Below are positions 1 to 10,704 of a stretch of 64,000 nt of DNA, piece by piece (positions within the stretch are counted from its first letter, which is position 1; the number at the start of each line of letters is the position of its first letter). Below the pieces are notes generated by a model. It did no database searches. It worked only from the letters and a program-made list of their open reading frames with translations, and was not told the origin of the DNA. The DNA is taken from contig NC_088310.1 in the NCBI RefSeq assembly GCF_910592395.1, forward strand, positions 8,189,501-8,253,500, read 5' to 3'. The DNA comes from Lineus longissimus. Lineage: Eukaryota; Nemertea; Pilidiophora; Heteronemertea; Lineidae. The position numbers were made by a program, and so were the translations under genes.

Positions 1-79
1 TAGATACATCTACCACCATTCTGACAGCAGACTTACGAAAGGGTACGGCTATCTTTGGAGCACCATTTGCAGACTTGAT

Positions 80-190
80 GCGAATGACCTGAGTGGAAGA
101 ACGAAGCTGGCAATGCTGGCTTGGGAGGTGTGCCGAAGAATCTCCCTGGGATCAAGCTCAGGCCTTATTGCGTGGTAGCCAGCAGTGTTA
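80..190 (-). repeat. tRNA-derived SINE fragment
   Basis: Bases 160-192, reverse-complemented, match the head of the SINE at 14240-14590 (ttaacactgctggctaccac and onward), including a degraded B-box. This explains the deceptive open frames at the window start. Confidence 0.5.
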
Positions 191-582
191 ATCACATGAT
201 GACAATGTTACAATGTGTTTACAACTGGTCAACTTAAACTTTACCTCAGTATTTAAATAAGCCAAGGAATGACAAGGACAAGGGGGAAGAAACTAGAGAC
301 TGAAGTCTTTAAAAAAATGCCTAGGTAGCTGGGCTACCTTGATTAGATATTAAGAAAATGTACCCTTCAGCATGATATCAATGAATCTTGCGTTCAGTTA
401 TGGCCTACAAATTACTTTGCATGACAATTCTAAATGCTTCAAGATCTTTTTCAGCCTGTTTCAAGATCAGGGGCGTGACTGTCACTGAGGTTGTCCAAGA
501 GAGACCCGATGCCATATTACTGTTGAAAAAAACAAAGCGGTTTGGTTTGGCATGGCTAAGTATTGACTGAAAAACTCTCAAA

Positions 583-1910
583 ATGAAACGGCCAGGGGCC
601 ATTGTGCTCACCGTATACATCTTTTAGTAGGCAGGATCATGCTTAGTTTACAGGTGAATATGGTGAACACAATCAGGCATGAAGACTTTTTTTAGATGTG
701 TATTGATGTCAAGTAATAAGACAGGGCAGTATATATAAGTTTATGATCCAACCAATAATTGTCTATGACATCAACAAGATCAATATCGTGTGATTGCTAA
801 GAGTCCCTGCAATAAAAATATCATCGAAAATAAAAAAAATATTTTTGGCCGTCCTTGACCGGGGTTTGAACTCACGACCTTTGGATTGCCACAACACGAA
901 AAACACGAAACATGCAATTTCGGCCATATCTGTGTCTGCGTTGTGACCTCTGTGACCTTGACAAGTAGGTCAAATTAAAAACCCATATGATATATGATGT
1001 ATCCTTGCTATGAGTACCTACCACAAAAGTTTTATCGAAAACAAGTCATCAAGCGAGATATCACACTTTTTAGATATCCACATTCGACCCCCTGGTGGCC
1101 AAATTGAGAATCAGATCGGACCGATATTCAGCACAAGACGTTATCTGATATAGGGGGTTATATGTACCAAGTTTCAAGTTCATAGCTGTGGCGGTTGAGA
1201 AACGTGCCATAGTTACACTGAAACAGCCAATTTATGCCATTTGACCTCTGCAACCTTGAAAAGTAGGTCAAATTAAAAACCCGTACGATATATGATGTAT
1301 CCTTGCTATTAGTACCCACCACGAAAGTTTTATTGAAAACAAGTTATTGATAAGCGAATTATCACACTTTTTAGGTATCCACATTCGGCCCCCTGGTGGC
1401 CAAGTTGAGAATCAGATCAGACCGAAATTCAGCACCAGAGGTTATCTGGTATAGGGGGTTATATGTACTAAGTTTCAAGTTCATAGCTGTGGAGGTTGAA
1501 AAACGTGCCATAGTTACACTGAAACAGCCAATTTACGCCATTTGACCTCTGTGACCTTGAAAAGTAGGTCAAATTAAAAACCCGTATGATATATGATGTA
1601 CCCTTGCTATGAGTACCTACCACAAAAATTTCATTCCAAACAAGTTATTAATAAGCGAGATATCACACTTTTTAGATATCTACATTCGGCCCCCTGGTGG
1701 CCAAATTAAGAATCAGATCGGACCGAAATTTAGTGTCACAGGTCATCTGACCAAGGGAGTCCTGTGTACAAAGTTACAAGTTCATAGGCTTAGCGGTTAA
1801 GAAACGTGCCACTGTTTTTGAAACAGGATACGACGACGACGGACGACGACGGACGACGACGGACGACGGACACTGCGGTGTTGTATAGACTCCCCTACGG
1901 TGAGCCAAAA
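583..1910 (+). repeat. composite element with three 300-bp units and ACG tract
   Basis: It opens with ggccaggggccattgtgctc, has three diverged units starting at about 944, 1242 and 1543 (each tgacctctgtgaccttga..aggtca .. ccccctggtggcc .. gaaacgtgccatag), and ends in a gacgacgg tract and ggtgagcc. It has the same architecture as the pair at 21.76-24.11 kb, with more divergence. Confidence 0.65.
838..896 (-). repeat. tRNA-like B-box fragment
   Basis: The reverse strand reads ggtcgtgagttcaaaccccg, a tRNA T-arm / B-box-like motif. There is no complete cloverleaf and no A-box nearby, so it is a SINE relic, not a tRNA gene. Confidence 0.4.
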
Positions 1911-3254
1911 AGTGTGACTTATTTCTTGCCTGTTGTCTGAGAAACAGTAATGTCAGTCATTGGACATGTGACAGTGACACCTTAATTGCCAACACAGGAA
2001 CAAAAATTTGATGTCGGGCCAAGGACAACGCAAAATTGGCACTGTATTGGATTTACAGACCGACTGTACAAATTTGGCAACAGCAAAATAAGCCAGTGAC
2101 AGTGAGGACGAGTCTCTGACTGGATGCCTAGCCACATATCTTCAAGATCGCTGCTTCTGCTATGATGATAATGAAAGGATGAATGCCAGCAGGATGACTA
2201 AGTGACAGAAACTTTCATGTGTAATAGCCTTAAAAATTTATGATGGTCCTAATGGATTTAGCCTTCTGTTACAGCATGGTTTTAAGATTGGAGGACAGGG
2301 ATGTCGCAGAGGTCTGGAAAAACTATTGCTAACTAGGATGCACTTGCATCTGGAACACCCGCTGTGAAGGAGGGCTGGGAACGCACCAAGAAAGATATTT
2401 TTTCTTTCCAGCAATGTCACCAGTGCCACTAAAAACAGAACTGAAGTTGTTTCCAGTTCAAATATGAACTTGAATTATCAGAGGCTGTCCAAGAGAGCCT
2501 CTGTACCATACAGTAAAAGGACGAAGCAGCTTGGTTTGACCTGGGGAAATATCCACTGACTAGGTGCCAACAAAAACATGATAGAGGTCACTGATATGCC
2601 CAATTTGCCTCCTTGGCAAATCGTAGCATGTTGGTTTTTTCGTGAGAAATACACTGTGCTGTAAAGCATGCATTTTGAAATGATTCCTTTTGCCTGTGAT
2701 CTGAGCCTGTGCAAGACAATGGTGCAAATCATAGAACTCGGTGAGACAGTGACAGCTGGTTAGAAAGATGACAGTCAATGCATGTTTTAAAAAATTCAGA
2801 AGAAATTTGACTGCAGTCAAACATCCTTGCAGTGAAAAGCTTGAGGTGTTACAAATTCAGGCATTCTAATAGTTTGAGTTATATTCAGCCTGCATGGTTT
2901 CAAGGAAGATGAGATGGAGAGATAAAACACACATGGAGAAACATGTGTCTGTTACATAGAGGTCTGTGTGTGTATCCTGAAGAGGGATTCAGTTGACTTT
3001 TGAAGGAGCAAATATTTCGGGTAAGAAAATTGTTCTTCATATTCTGTCAACTAGTCGAAAAGCTGTCAAAAGCATTGAAGTTTCTTGCACTTCATTCAGG
3101 CAAGAAATGCAGTCCCACACAGCTTGAAGTAAAATGCATAACTCTGAACCTGTCTGAGATAAATTAAATCTTGATTCCTGCCCAAATAAACAAAAATCTG
3201 CTCAACATCAAATCACCTCGGACAGCTGACTCGGCTGATTATCTGGAGATGGTG

Positions 3255-4207
3255 CAAGGAGGATACCGCGGTGACGTCATATCACGTGATCCCGACCCAT
3301 ATTAGTGATCGCTATGGCCAATCAGATTCAGTCTACTGACAGCACCAGCACTGAACACATCTCCACGTCTCACTGTCTGGTGCGCTCCTGTACACAAAAA
3401 CACCAATAGACATGAAATATTGCAATACCTAGTATGGATTCTTCCTGTGTAGAATAAAATTTACAGAGCAGATTAACTTCCACGAATAAAAAAGACGTTT
3501 GGCGTGGCCAAAGTGCGGAAATAATGGGAAATAATGTCTCCGCTAAAATACACTACGAAATACACTAGGCAATGCACTACGCGATACACGGTAGAGATGC
3601 AGTTGAGTTTGTTATTGTTTTGACTTAGAAGCCCGCCCATATCATAATATATTCATGTATTCATGAAGTATGAACTCATTTCTGTCCCATACATCTCTAA
3701 GAACAGTCAATTTCTCCTTAAATCATCACCGAAACCGCGATATCCGCAGGAAGATTTCGTTCTAGTGTCCGAAAATGCATGATCTTACAGGGGCGCTAAC
3801 TCGACAAATAGAGGGGATCTATGGGGATCTATGCGAGTTTTAGGTATTACAGGTCTCGAACTTGTAAAATCTGTAAACATGCCTCCAAATCCCATTATGA
3901 TAATGAAGAGATTGCCCCATATCTGGGAGACTGTTTTGAAACCATCGCTAATTTTGGAAGATCGGTGCCGGCTATTTGGTTTAAAAAACCCTATTTTTCC
4001 CCATCAAAACAGCACTTTTCATTATTCAAATGATAGCTTATTGTCTGAAGATTTATTTCATAGCAGCAAAGTACTAATAACTCTGATTTGATGCGAAAAA
4101 TCTAACTTTTTTGATGACTTGATTTTCCCTTGGCCGTGGATCGAGTTTGTTTACAATATGCAGCGCCATCTTGGAAAAGCCGTGACGTCACCGCGGTATC
4201 CTCCTTG
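3255..4207. mobile_element. 953-bp non-autonomous DNA transposon (MITE)
   Basis: Perfect 25-bp terminal inverted repeats (CAAGGAGGATACCGCGGTGA..., 3255-3279 and 4183-4207) are flanked by a 9-bp direct duplication GAGATGGTG (3246-3254, 4208-4216). No transposase is readable inside. The 9-bp duplication fits Mutator-like elements or similar superfamilies. The inner TIR end is TGACGTCA, a perfect CRE palindrome. Confidence 0.88.
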
Positions 4208-4468
4208 GAGATGGTGTTTAGCATTTCATCACATTGATACACCATCCAAGGCATTTTGTGATGAAAAACAGCAGGAGTTCCCTGTGTGGACTGAAGGTAG
4301 GTTGGCCTAAATAAGGCATAAGAAACTTGACAACAACGCAGACAGTTCTCAACATTTTATCTTGCTGAATGTGTGTAACAAGTTACTGACAACTATTCAC
4401 AGAGTCTGAGCAAACGTGATGGTTGTCTGTATTGCACTTCAGACCAGTGGTCTGTTTATGGCAGGTTA

Positions 4469-4810
4469 GGGAGTGTCCATTAAGTACGTACGCACGAAAA
4501 TGCCAATTTTGAGACCCGACGGCTACACGCATTACCGGGAAATTGCTAAAACATTGTAGTCGGGTAACATCCGAACCCAGAAGCGTATGAGTTCACACAT
4601 CTTGTGAAAAACAAGTATGATTATCCAAATAAGAATAAGAAAGAGGAGAAGATTATTATGATAATATTTATTTTTTATTTGTTCAAAAAATGGTTCTTGG
4701 GTTGCGTACGTACGCAAGACCATTAACCCCCCCTCCCCCTGTACACATAGTGTACAGATTTCATAGACCCCCCTCCCCCCTCAGTGCGTACGTACTTAAT
4801 GGATGCTCCC
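4469..4810. mobile_element. 342-bp PIF/Harbinger-like MITE
   Basis: 27-bp inverted ends GGGAGTGTCCATTAAGTACG... with two mismatches, flanked by TTA on both sides (4466-4468, 4811-4813), the target duplication typical of Harbinger elements. Non-coding. Confidence 0.82.
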
Positions 4811-4926
4811 TTATGGCACTTGTTTCTAAAACAGCTTCGTATTTGCCTGAGTGTCTTCAAGTTTGGCAGATGATTATCTAGGTGTGGAAAAGCCAGATTT
4901 ATTAATGAAAACTGTGTCCCTTTCCA

Positions 4927-4986
4927 GCTTGTCCATCTGATGGTACTGACTGGAAAGGAGAAAGGCTACCGCACCATCGTCCTCCA
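4927..4986 (+). CDS. candidate exon of a neighbouring plus-strand gene
   Basis: 60 nt between a strong acceptor (ctgtgtccctttccag) and CAG|gtaatc. In phase 0 it reads LVHLMVLTGKEKGYRTIVLQ. A further good acceptor at about 5514 (gtcttattttcag) would add HLNL and a stop. The phase-1 reading is also open, so the frame is uncertain. I do not recognise the protein. Confidence 0.3.
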
Positions 4987-5779
4987 GGTAATCAAGCCAA
5001 GATCAGTCCACATGCTGAGGGTTGCAACTCCTACACCACTAACAAGATTTCACTGTGATTAGCTGACTGCAGCAAAATCTGACTAGAGAAAATGATGAAT
5101 GAATCTACAATGTCGTTGCATGGACAAGCAATCTTAGAATACAAGGTTGGTGTGCATTGTGAATCTGTGCAGGATAGATGTACAGTAGCCTGCCTGCCAG
5201 ATAACTTATCAGAAAGCAAGTATGTCCAGAATGACGAGAACATCATCAGTCAATAAGTTTATAAAAGATTATAGTCCTTACACTGGTCTAGTACGGTCCT
5301 GTTGTGTTCCTTAAATAGAAATGTTAACATTCTAAATAGTTGTTAGTCAGTAGTGCTGGCAAGTTCCTGGCGGATAAGGTTTCAGAGTGAACTGCAATCA
5401 CTGTATGATGTCCTAGTGCATTTGACAACCTCCTCTTAGTAAGCCAGAGGCCTTTCATGGAGCTGTTTCTAAAAACTCTATCTTTGTAGAAAATGTCTAT
5501 TGTCTTATTTTCAGCACCTCAACTTATAAACCACTGGTAATTGAAGCTGGTAGAGCCCTGTGACATCTCTCGTAAACAAGCTAGGTTATGGACAAGGATC
5601 ACGTCAACCAAGTTCAAATGTCAAGAACACGATAGGGCCCCTTCCATTCTGACTGGAAAAGACATCTATCATCTATAGTTATGTGCATTATCAAGGGTAT
5701 CCACAGTTTCTTTGCTGGGATAAATGGAAAGCAGTGGAATTCAACTATGGTGTGACAGCATTTTCTGTCCTTGTATAAC

Positions 5780-6215
5780 TGTGTAGTTTGTGCTCTGTAG
5801 TATGTGAATTGAAAATTTGTAAAAATCTGGTTATTGGAGTAAAGATTGTACAATGGAATATCCACACCTGGTATTCTAGTTACTGTAGCTTAGCTAATGT
5901 GTAGTGACCTTTTTGTTTTCACTTTAAAAAACCTATGCGATTTGCCGCACGAAAGGTCCTTCCAGAGATTGTAGGACTGGGTCCATTGAATGTAACAAAA
6001 ATAATCGATGCCTATTTACAAGTGAAATGAAGAGTCTGCATTTTGGTGCAACTCCATATAACTGTCAGGTGATTTCGCTCTGAACTTGTGACACTCAGAT
6101 AGGTCTTAAATAATCATTATCTCACCCCTCTGGGAAAAATTTGCAGCCAGATTGCACCATTGCCTGTTACCGCCTGAGAGATGGCGATGTCAGGGGCGCA
6201 TGACGGTGGTTAAAC
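5780..6215 (+). repeat. long repeat, copy 1
   Basis: Shares several blocks with 6850-7400, for example 'gtgatttcgctctgaacttg', the ggactgggtccatt block and the gagatggcgatgt block, in the same order. Diverged duplicate, no coding capacity seen. Confidence 0.6.
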
Positions 6216-6849
6216 CTATTGCGAATGGGCAGCACAATTGGGTGTAGGATATTCCGAAACCATTGCACACTCCTGAATCTGCGGTGGGTTGGTACCCCAC
6301 GCTACGTAAGGAGTAGGTTTCTGGGTAAGACTTGGTCCACGTGAATAGGTCGTGCCTTAAAAATGATGAGAAGTTGCGAATTGACGCCCTGTGAAGTGTC
6401 CTTCGACCAGCTAGTGCTAATCCGGTCACTGTCTCCAGGTCACCATGCCTCGGTCAATGAGCGGGCGAAGCACCCAATGGCTCCGTCAGGAGTACATCGT
6501 CAACTTCAGCCCGTAGTCAAACCGGTATGCGCACAAATATCTTAGTTGAGAGTGGGGGACATCAGTAAAGTGCTTCTCATCGGGGTAATACAGTACCACT
6601 GTATACAATGACCCCATTTTTTGTTGGATTCATTTCCACTGAGGAGTGGTCGATAATGAGAATTTCAGGCCAGTCTGATTATCACCAGTACAGAGGGCAA
6701 TTACCTGATAGTTACGTGGCATTACGCCAACTCTTTCTCATCCTTTGTAAATTAGTGTTGTTTGTTGCATGTCACATTCAATGGCTCATTTGAGGATAGT
6801 TTCTGTGATTCTACTTTATCATGAGCAGACCCATTTAGGCCTGTTACTT

Positions 6850-7404
6850 TGTACTTTGCGCTCTGTAGTACTAGTATGTGATTTGAAAAGATTGGAGTAA
6901 AGATTGTACAATGGAACAAGGGTCATCTTGTTTGCCACTGTAGTTTAAGGAAGTGTTAGTGACCTATTTGTTTTCAGTTTAAAAAAGACATCATGATCAA
7001 CTGCATTGCTATTAATCCCTCAAAAGATTTTTGGACCGGCTCAATTAAATGTAACAAAAATATCCAACACCTGGTATTCTAGCTACTGTTGCTTAGCTCA
7101 GCATTGTGACCTTTTTTTTTCACTTTTAAAAACCTATGTGATTTGCCACACTGAACCCTCCAGACATTGTTGGACTGGGTCCATTAAATGTGACAAAAAT
7201 ATCCAACACCTATTCACAAATGAAGTGAGGGGTCGGCCTTTTGGTGTAACTCCATATTACTATCTGGTGATTTCGCTCTGAACTTGTGACACTCTGATCG
7301 GTCTGAAAATATCATTACCGTCCATCCCTCAGTTTGCAGCCCGATTGACCCGATGACGGAGAAATGGCGATGTTAAAGGGGCATGACGGCGGTCATGCCC
7401 CTTT
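6850..7404 (+). repeat. long repeat, copy 2
   Basis: Second copy of the 5780-6215 repeat with extra sequence. It ends in a 13-bp perfect hairpin (7375-7387 with 7392-7404). Confidence 0.6.
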
Positions 7405-7443
7405 GAGGCCTACAACCTGTCCTTGTTGTAAATTTCAATGAAG

Positions 7444-7449
7444 AATAAA
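7444..7449 (+). terminator. possible plus-strand polyadenylation signal
   Basis: AATAAA followed by T/G-rich sequence. It would suit a plus-strand transcript containing the candidate exon at 4927-4986. Position is the only support. Confidence 0.25.
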
Positions 7450-8541
7450 ATTGTAAACTATGCTCGTTTGCTTTAGTGTTTATTGCGTTACATTGTTAGA
7501 TGAGAGCTGCAGAAGAAACTACGCAAATATAAAGCAGAAGAAATGCTTTCCTCGGAATAAACTAGTAATGCTCTGAAGAAAATAGCATTTCAAGAATCTA
7601 CAGAGTAGTCACCTTAGAGTTGTTTCTCTTATGCCTGGAAAATGTGGTCCTGTATTAATCAGGCATAGGTGTCTTTGAATTTCACCACTTCAATGTTTGG
7701 TTTGATCTTATTGCATGACTGGGACAATGTCACAACCTGTAATGGACACTAATGAATTTGATTCGGATTCGTTTTGGGGTGTGACGTAAAGATTTGTACG
7801 GAGTATAGAATAGTGTGGTATATGCCATGGGGACAATGTCACAACCAGTGATTATGGCCTAGCTGTCCAACAATGTCCAAGGTGAAATTTAATCTTGGCC
7901 CCCCCCCCGGAATGCACATAGTAAATAAGTAGCCCTCTCTCACTATGCTGCAAACGTTGATAGGGACCAGGTCACAACCTGTGGTTAGCCAATGCTTGAG
8001 CTGGTGTTGAGTAGGTTCCGACATCATCCCTTGGAGAGAAGTGAAGCCCTCCGTCCCCTCTAATACAGTAGAAAACCTAGTAAGTCCATTTGCTTAATTC
8101 TAATTATTAGCTTCAGATTTGTTTAGCTCTGGAGTGACAAGTACAGCAATGGATTGCGGAACAAAGGAGTACAGAAGAACCACTCTATCAAGGACACTTG
8201 AGACTGACAAGTGCTGTCCTAGAGGTGTCCTGATTAGAGAGGACAAATTTAATGGAAACTAAATATTTGGGACTAAAACTAGGGTTCTTAATAGAGAGGC
8301 GTTTGCTGGGCTAGGTTCTTTGTCAAAAAGTCTTACCGCAATTGCATGGAGGTAGGCCTAGGTTCCAGTCCATCATCACCACAGTCATCAAAAGTTTAAA
8401 AATCTTTATCCAAGACAAGAAAAAAATGGTAGATCTGTCTAGGTTATTTACAAGACCACCCTGTGTCCCATCTCATTGGCAATACCAAAAATATTTTCAT
8501 GCAAAAGGCCTAAAAACATGCTCAATTTCATAGGAAAGTGA

Positions 8542-8647
8542 CTTAGGCGACTGTAATGCTACCTAGCGATAGAAAGTGGAACTGAGAGGTTTAGACGAAT
8601 ATTTCAGTTCTCTTTTCTGCCACGAGACAGCGCCACTGTCGCCTAAG
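8542..8647. mobile_element. 106-bp palindromic MITE, copy 1
   Basis: Begins CTTAGGCGACTG and ends CACTGTCGCCTAAG; most of the element folds back on itself. Near-identical in length and sequence to 9181-9286. Confidence 0.75.
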
Positions 8648-8727
8648 CAATTCCATACTAGGTCCTGTCCTTGATTGGTTTTCATGACTTTGGAAGGTAA
8701 TCAGTATTAAACTAAGGGAATTTGATA

Positions 8728-8782
8728 GAGATAATGGATGGAAGGACGGACACAGAGATAATGGACGGAAGGACGGACACCA
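8728..8782 (+). repeat. 27-bp tandem duplication
   Basis: gagataatggaYggaaggacggacac occurs twice head to tail. Confidence 0.7.
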
Positions 8783-8871
8783 TTCGAATAGCTATTGGAC
8801 TAGCTCTGCTGACTTTGTCAGCTGAGCTAAAAACAACAGGAGGCAGCATTAAAATATCTGTACAGCATAAC

Positions 8872-8877
8872 TTTATT
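8872..8877 (-). terminator. possible polyadenylation signal of the ninein gene
   Basis: The first exact AATAAA I see downstream of the ninein stop (minus strand), giving a 3' UTR of about 1.6 kb. An ATTAAA variant at 10397-10402, only 115 nt past the stop, is an alternative. Confidence 0.35.
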
Positions 8878-9180
8878 CCTACTCATAAAAAATATACAAA
8901 TAACCTGACAAGTCTACAGACAGCGCACAATCTATACATTGTGGCTCATCTTTTCTACATGATCGGAAGAAAAAATAATTCAATACAGCAGTCAGCATTA
9001 TTGGAATGTCTGAACCAGCCAATTTTACTTCATTGATATGACATATTAACTTCAGGTTAATTAACTCTCAAATTTTCCTTGCTCTGAAATCTATGAATAT
9101 TGCACATTTATACCATAAAATGTTCTTTTAAAAACATGCCGACACCCTACTAAAACATTATTGCCAAAACAACATTATGC

Positions 9181-9286
9181 CTTAGGCGACAGTGGTGCTG
9201 TCTAGCGGTAGAACGTGGAACTGAGAGCTTTGGACGAATATTTCAGTTCTATTTTCTGCCGCGAGACAGCGCCACTGTCGCCTAAG
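9181..9286. mobile_element. 106-bp palindromic MITE, copy 2
   Basis: Begins CTTAGGCGACAGTGGTGCTG and ends with the near-complement CAGCGCCACTGTCGCCTAAG. Lies in the possible ninein 3' UTR if the distal poly(A) signal is used. Confidence 0.75.
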
Positions 9287-10515
9287 CCAATTTCCAATGC
9301 CCAAAAGGATTCATTGTAAGTCAATTATTAAGACTGTTTAATTATGACTCTCAGCCTTAGAGCCAAAATAACAGAACCAAATGATTTCATAAGAATGCCA
9401 AGAACGGTTCATTATAAGTCAATTATTAAGACTGTTCCACTGAATGGTAAAGCAAAAATATTCTGCACAAAACCTTCTCCGAAATAATTTTTCAATGAAA
9501 GGATATATCCTTCTTTTGAAATTTCGAAAATAAAGACCCGAAACAACCCCATTCGATATAGCACCACCAGTTGGATGGAATGTCAGCAGAAATTGGTAGG
9601 AGAAGATTTGAGCAGACTTTCATCTTACAGATTTAAAACATGATTCTGACAACAGGTTTGGCAATGCAGCTCCTTTCATATCAAAGGCCCGAACGTTCAA
9701 CTTGATTTTCTGGGGATCACCCCATAATCCTCTCAGCCCACCCCCAACCATGCCCGCTCAACTTTTTAACTTTGACATTGAAATATTCCTGCTTAAAAAG
9801 ATCAAACTGGCCTATGATCAAACACCTCGAGGCCTACTGGAGGAGAGCAGTAAAATCTCAAAAGAAAAAATCACATCTTATTTCAAACAAAGAGATGAAA
9901 TTACCAAGAATCAAAAAAGATTAATCTTTACCAGTTCTTGATATTACTAAAAGTACACAGCATTAATTGTTATCTTATTTTGTACATAACTTCATAACCT
10001 GTCCCACTTCATACACTTCAAAGTTGAGGCAGAAAACTTGAAAAAGCACTGATAAGTTCTCATGATCATTAACAAACAGAACTGATTAGACAAGGAAAAG
10101 AGTTCTACCTATCACAGTTAGAATAAATGAATAGAATGTACAGCTATTATACATATTATTACACTGCTACGACCCCTAAAACAAGAAATTCAAAGGTTGA
10201 CTATAAGCAAGAGCCAGGTGGGCCAGGTTAAGGTACATGATTTCATTGATAGATGGCTCTCCTATCGCAATGACACAAGCACTATTCCTGCTGTACGAGG
10301 AAACTCTTTATAATGAAGTCAAACCAGGCCCAACGGTGCATTTTAGTGACCTAGAGAACACCAATTGGATACCAGTGCTCTGGCACATCGTCACCCTTTA
10401 ATAGACAATTGAAGTTTAGCATCAACAGGCGACTAAACTGAGAGGGACAAAAAATGGAGGAGCACGATCATGGACGAACAAATAATTTAACCCACTTAGG
10501 ACATTTTTAGTATTG

Positions 10516-10704
10516 TCACTCCATCGCCATTGGTACAATTTTATTCAAAAGTTTCTGTAATGCGGCACATTTTTCCTCCAACTTGTACACCTTCCTCTCC
10601 GCTTGTTTTTGCCTCTCCTCCGTGACTTGTAACGCCTTCATCAGCTGGGCGTTCTCCTTGTACAGATCTTGGACTAGCAGGTCCGACTTGGTATTGTGCT
10701 CAAG
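10516..10704 (-). CDS. NIN: exon 50: terminal exon, ninein-family signature
   Basis: 189 nt including TGA, acceptor gtttcag. Encodes LEHNTKSDLLVQDLYKENAQ then LMKALQVTEERQKQAERKVY and a final VPMAME. This is the strongest family evidence in the window: vertebrate NINL and ninein end with near-identical NTKxDxxxxxLYxENAxLxxALxxTExRQ. Confidence 0.96.
   Translation of the reverse strand, partial: LEHNTKSDLLVQDLYKENAQLMKALQVTEERQKQAERKVYKLEEKCAALQKLLNKIVPMAME

Larger units (their letters stand above)
1..8870. other. intergenic region rich in transposon remnants
   Basis: No long gene is readable on either strand. Besides the listed elements I see only short chance frames. The stretches 200-580, 1920-3240 and 7500-8160 show nothing I recognise. 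Confidence 0.5.

Noticed and set aside
1-200. Apparently coding readings at the left edge (for example KGTAIFGAPFADLMRM)
   Set aside because: Bases from about 80 onward match the reverse complement of the SINE at 14240, and several frames are open by chance.
838-896. tRNA gene
   Set aside because: Only a B-box-like piece is present; no A-box, acceptor stem or anticodon arm can be folded.
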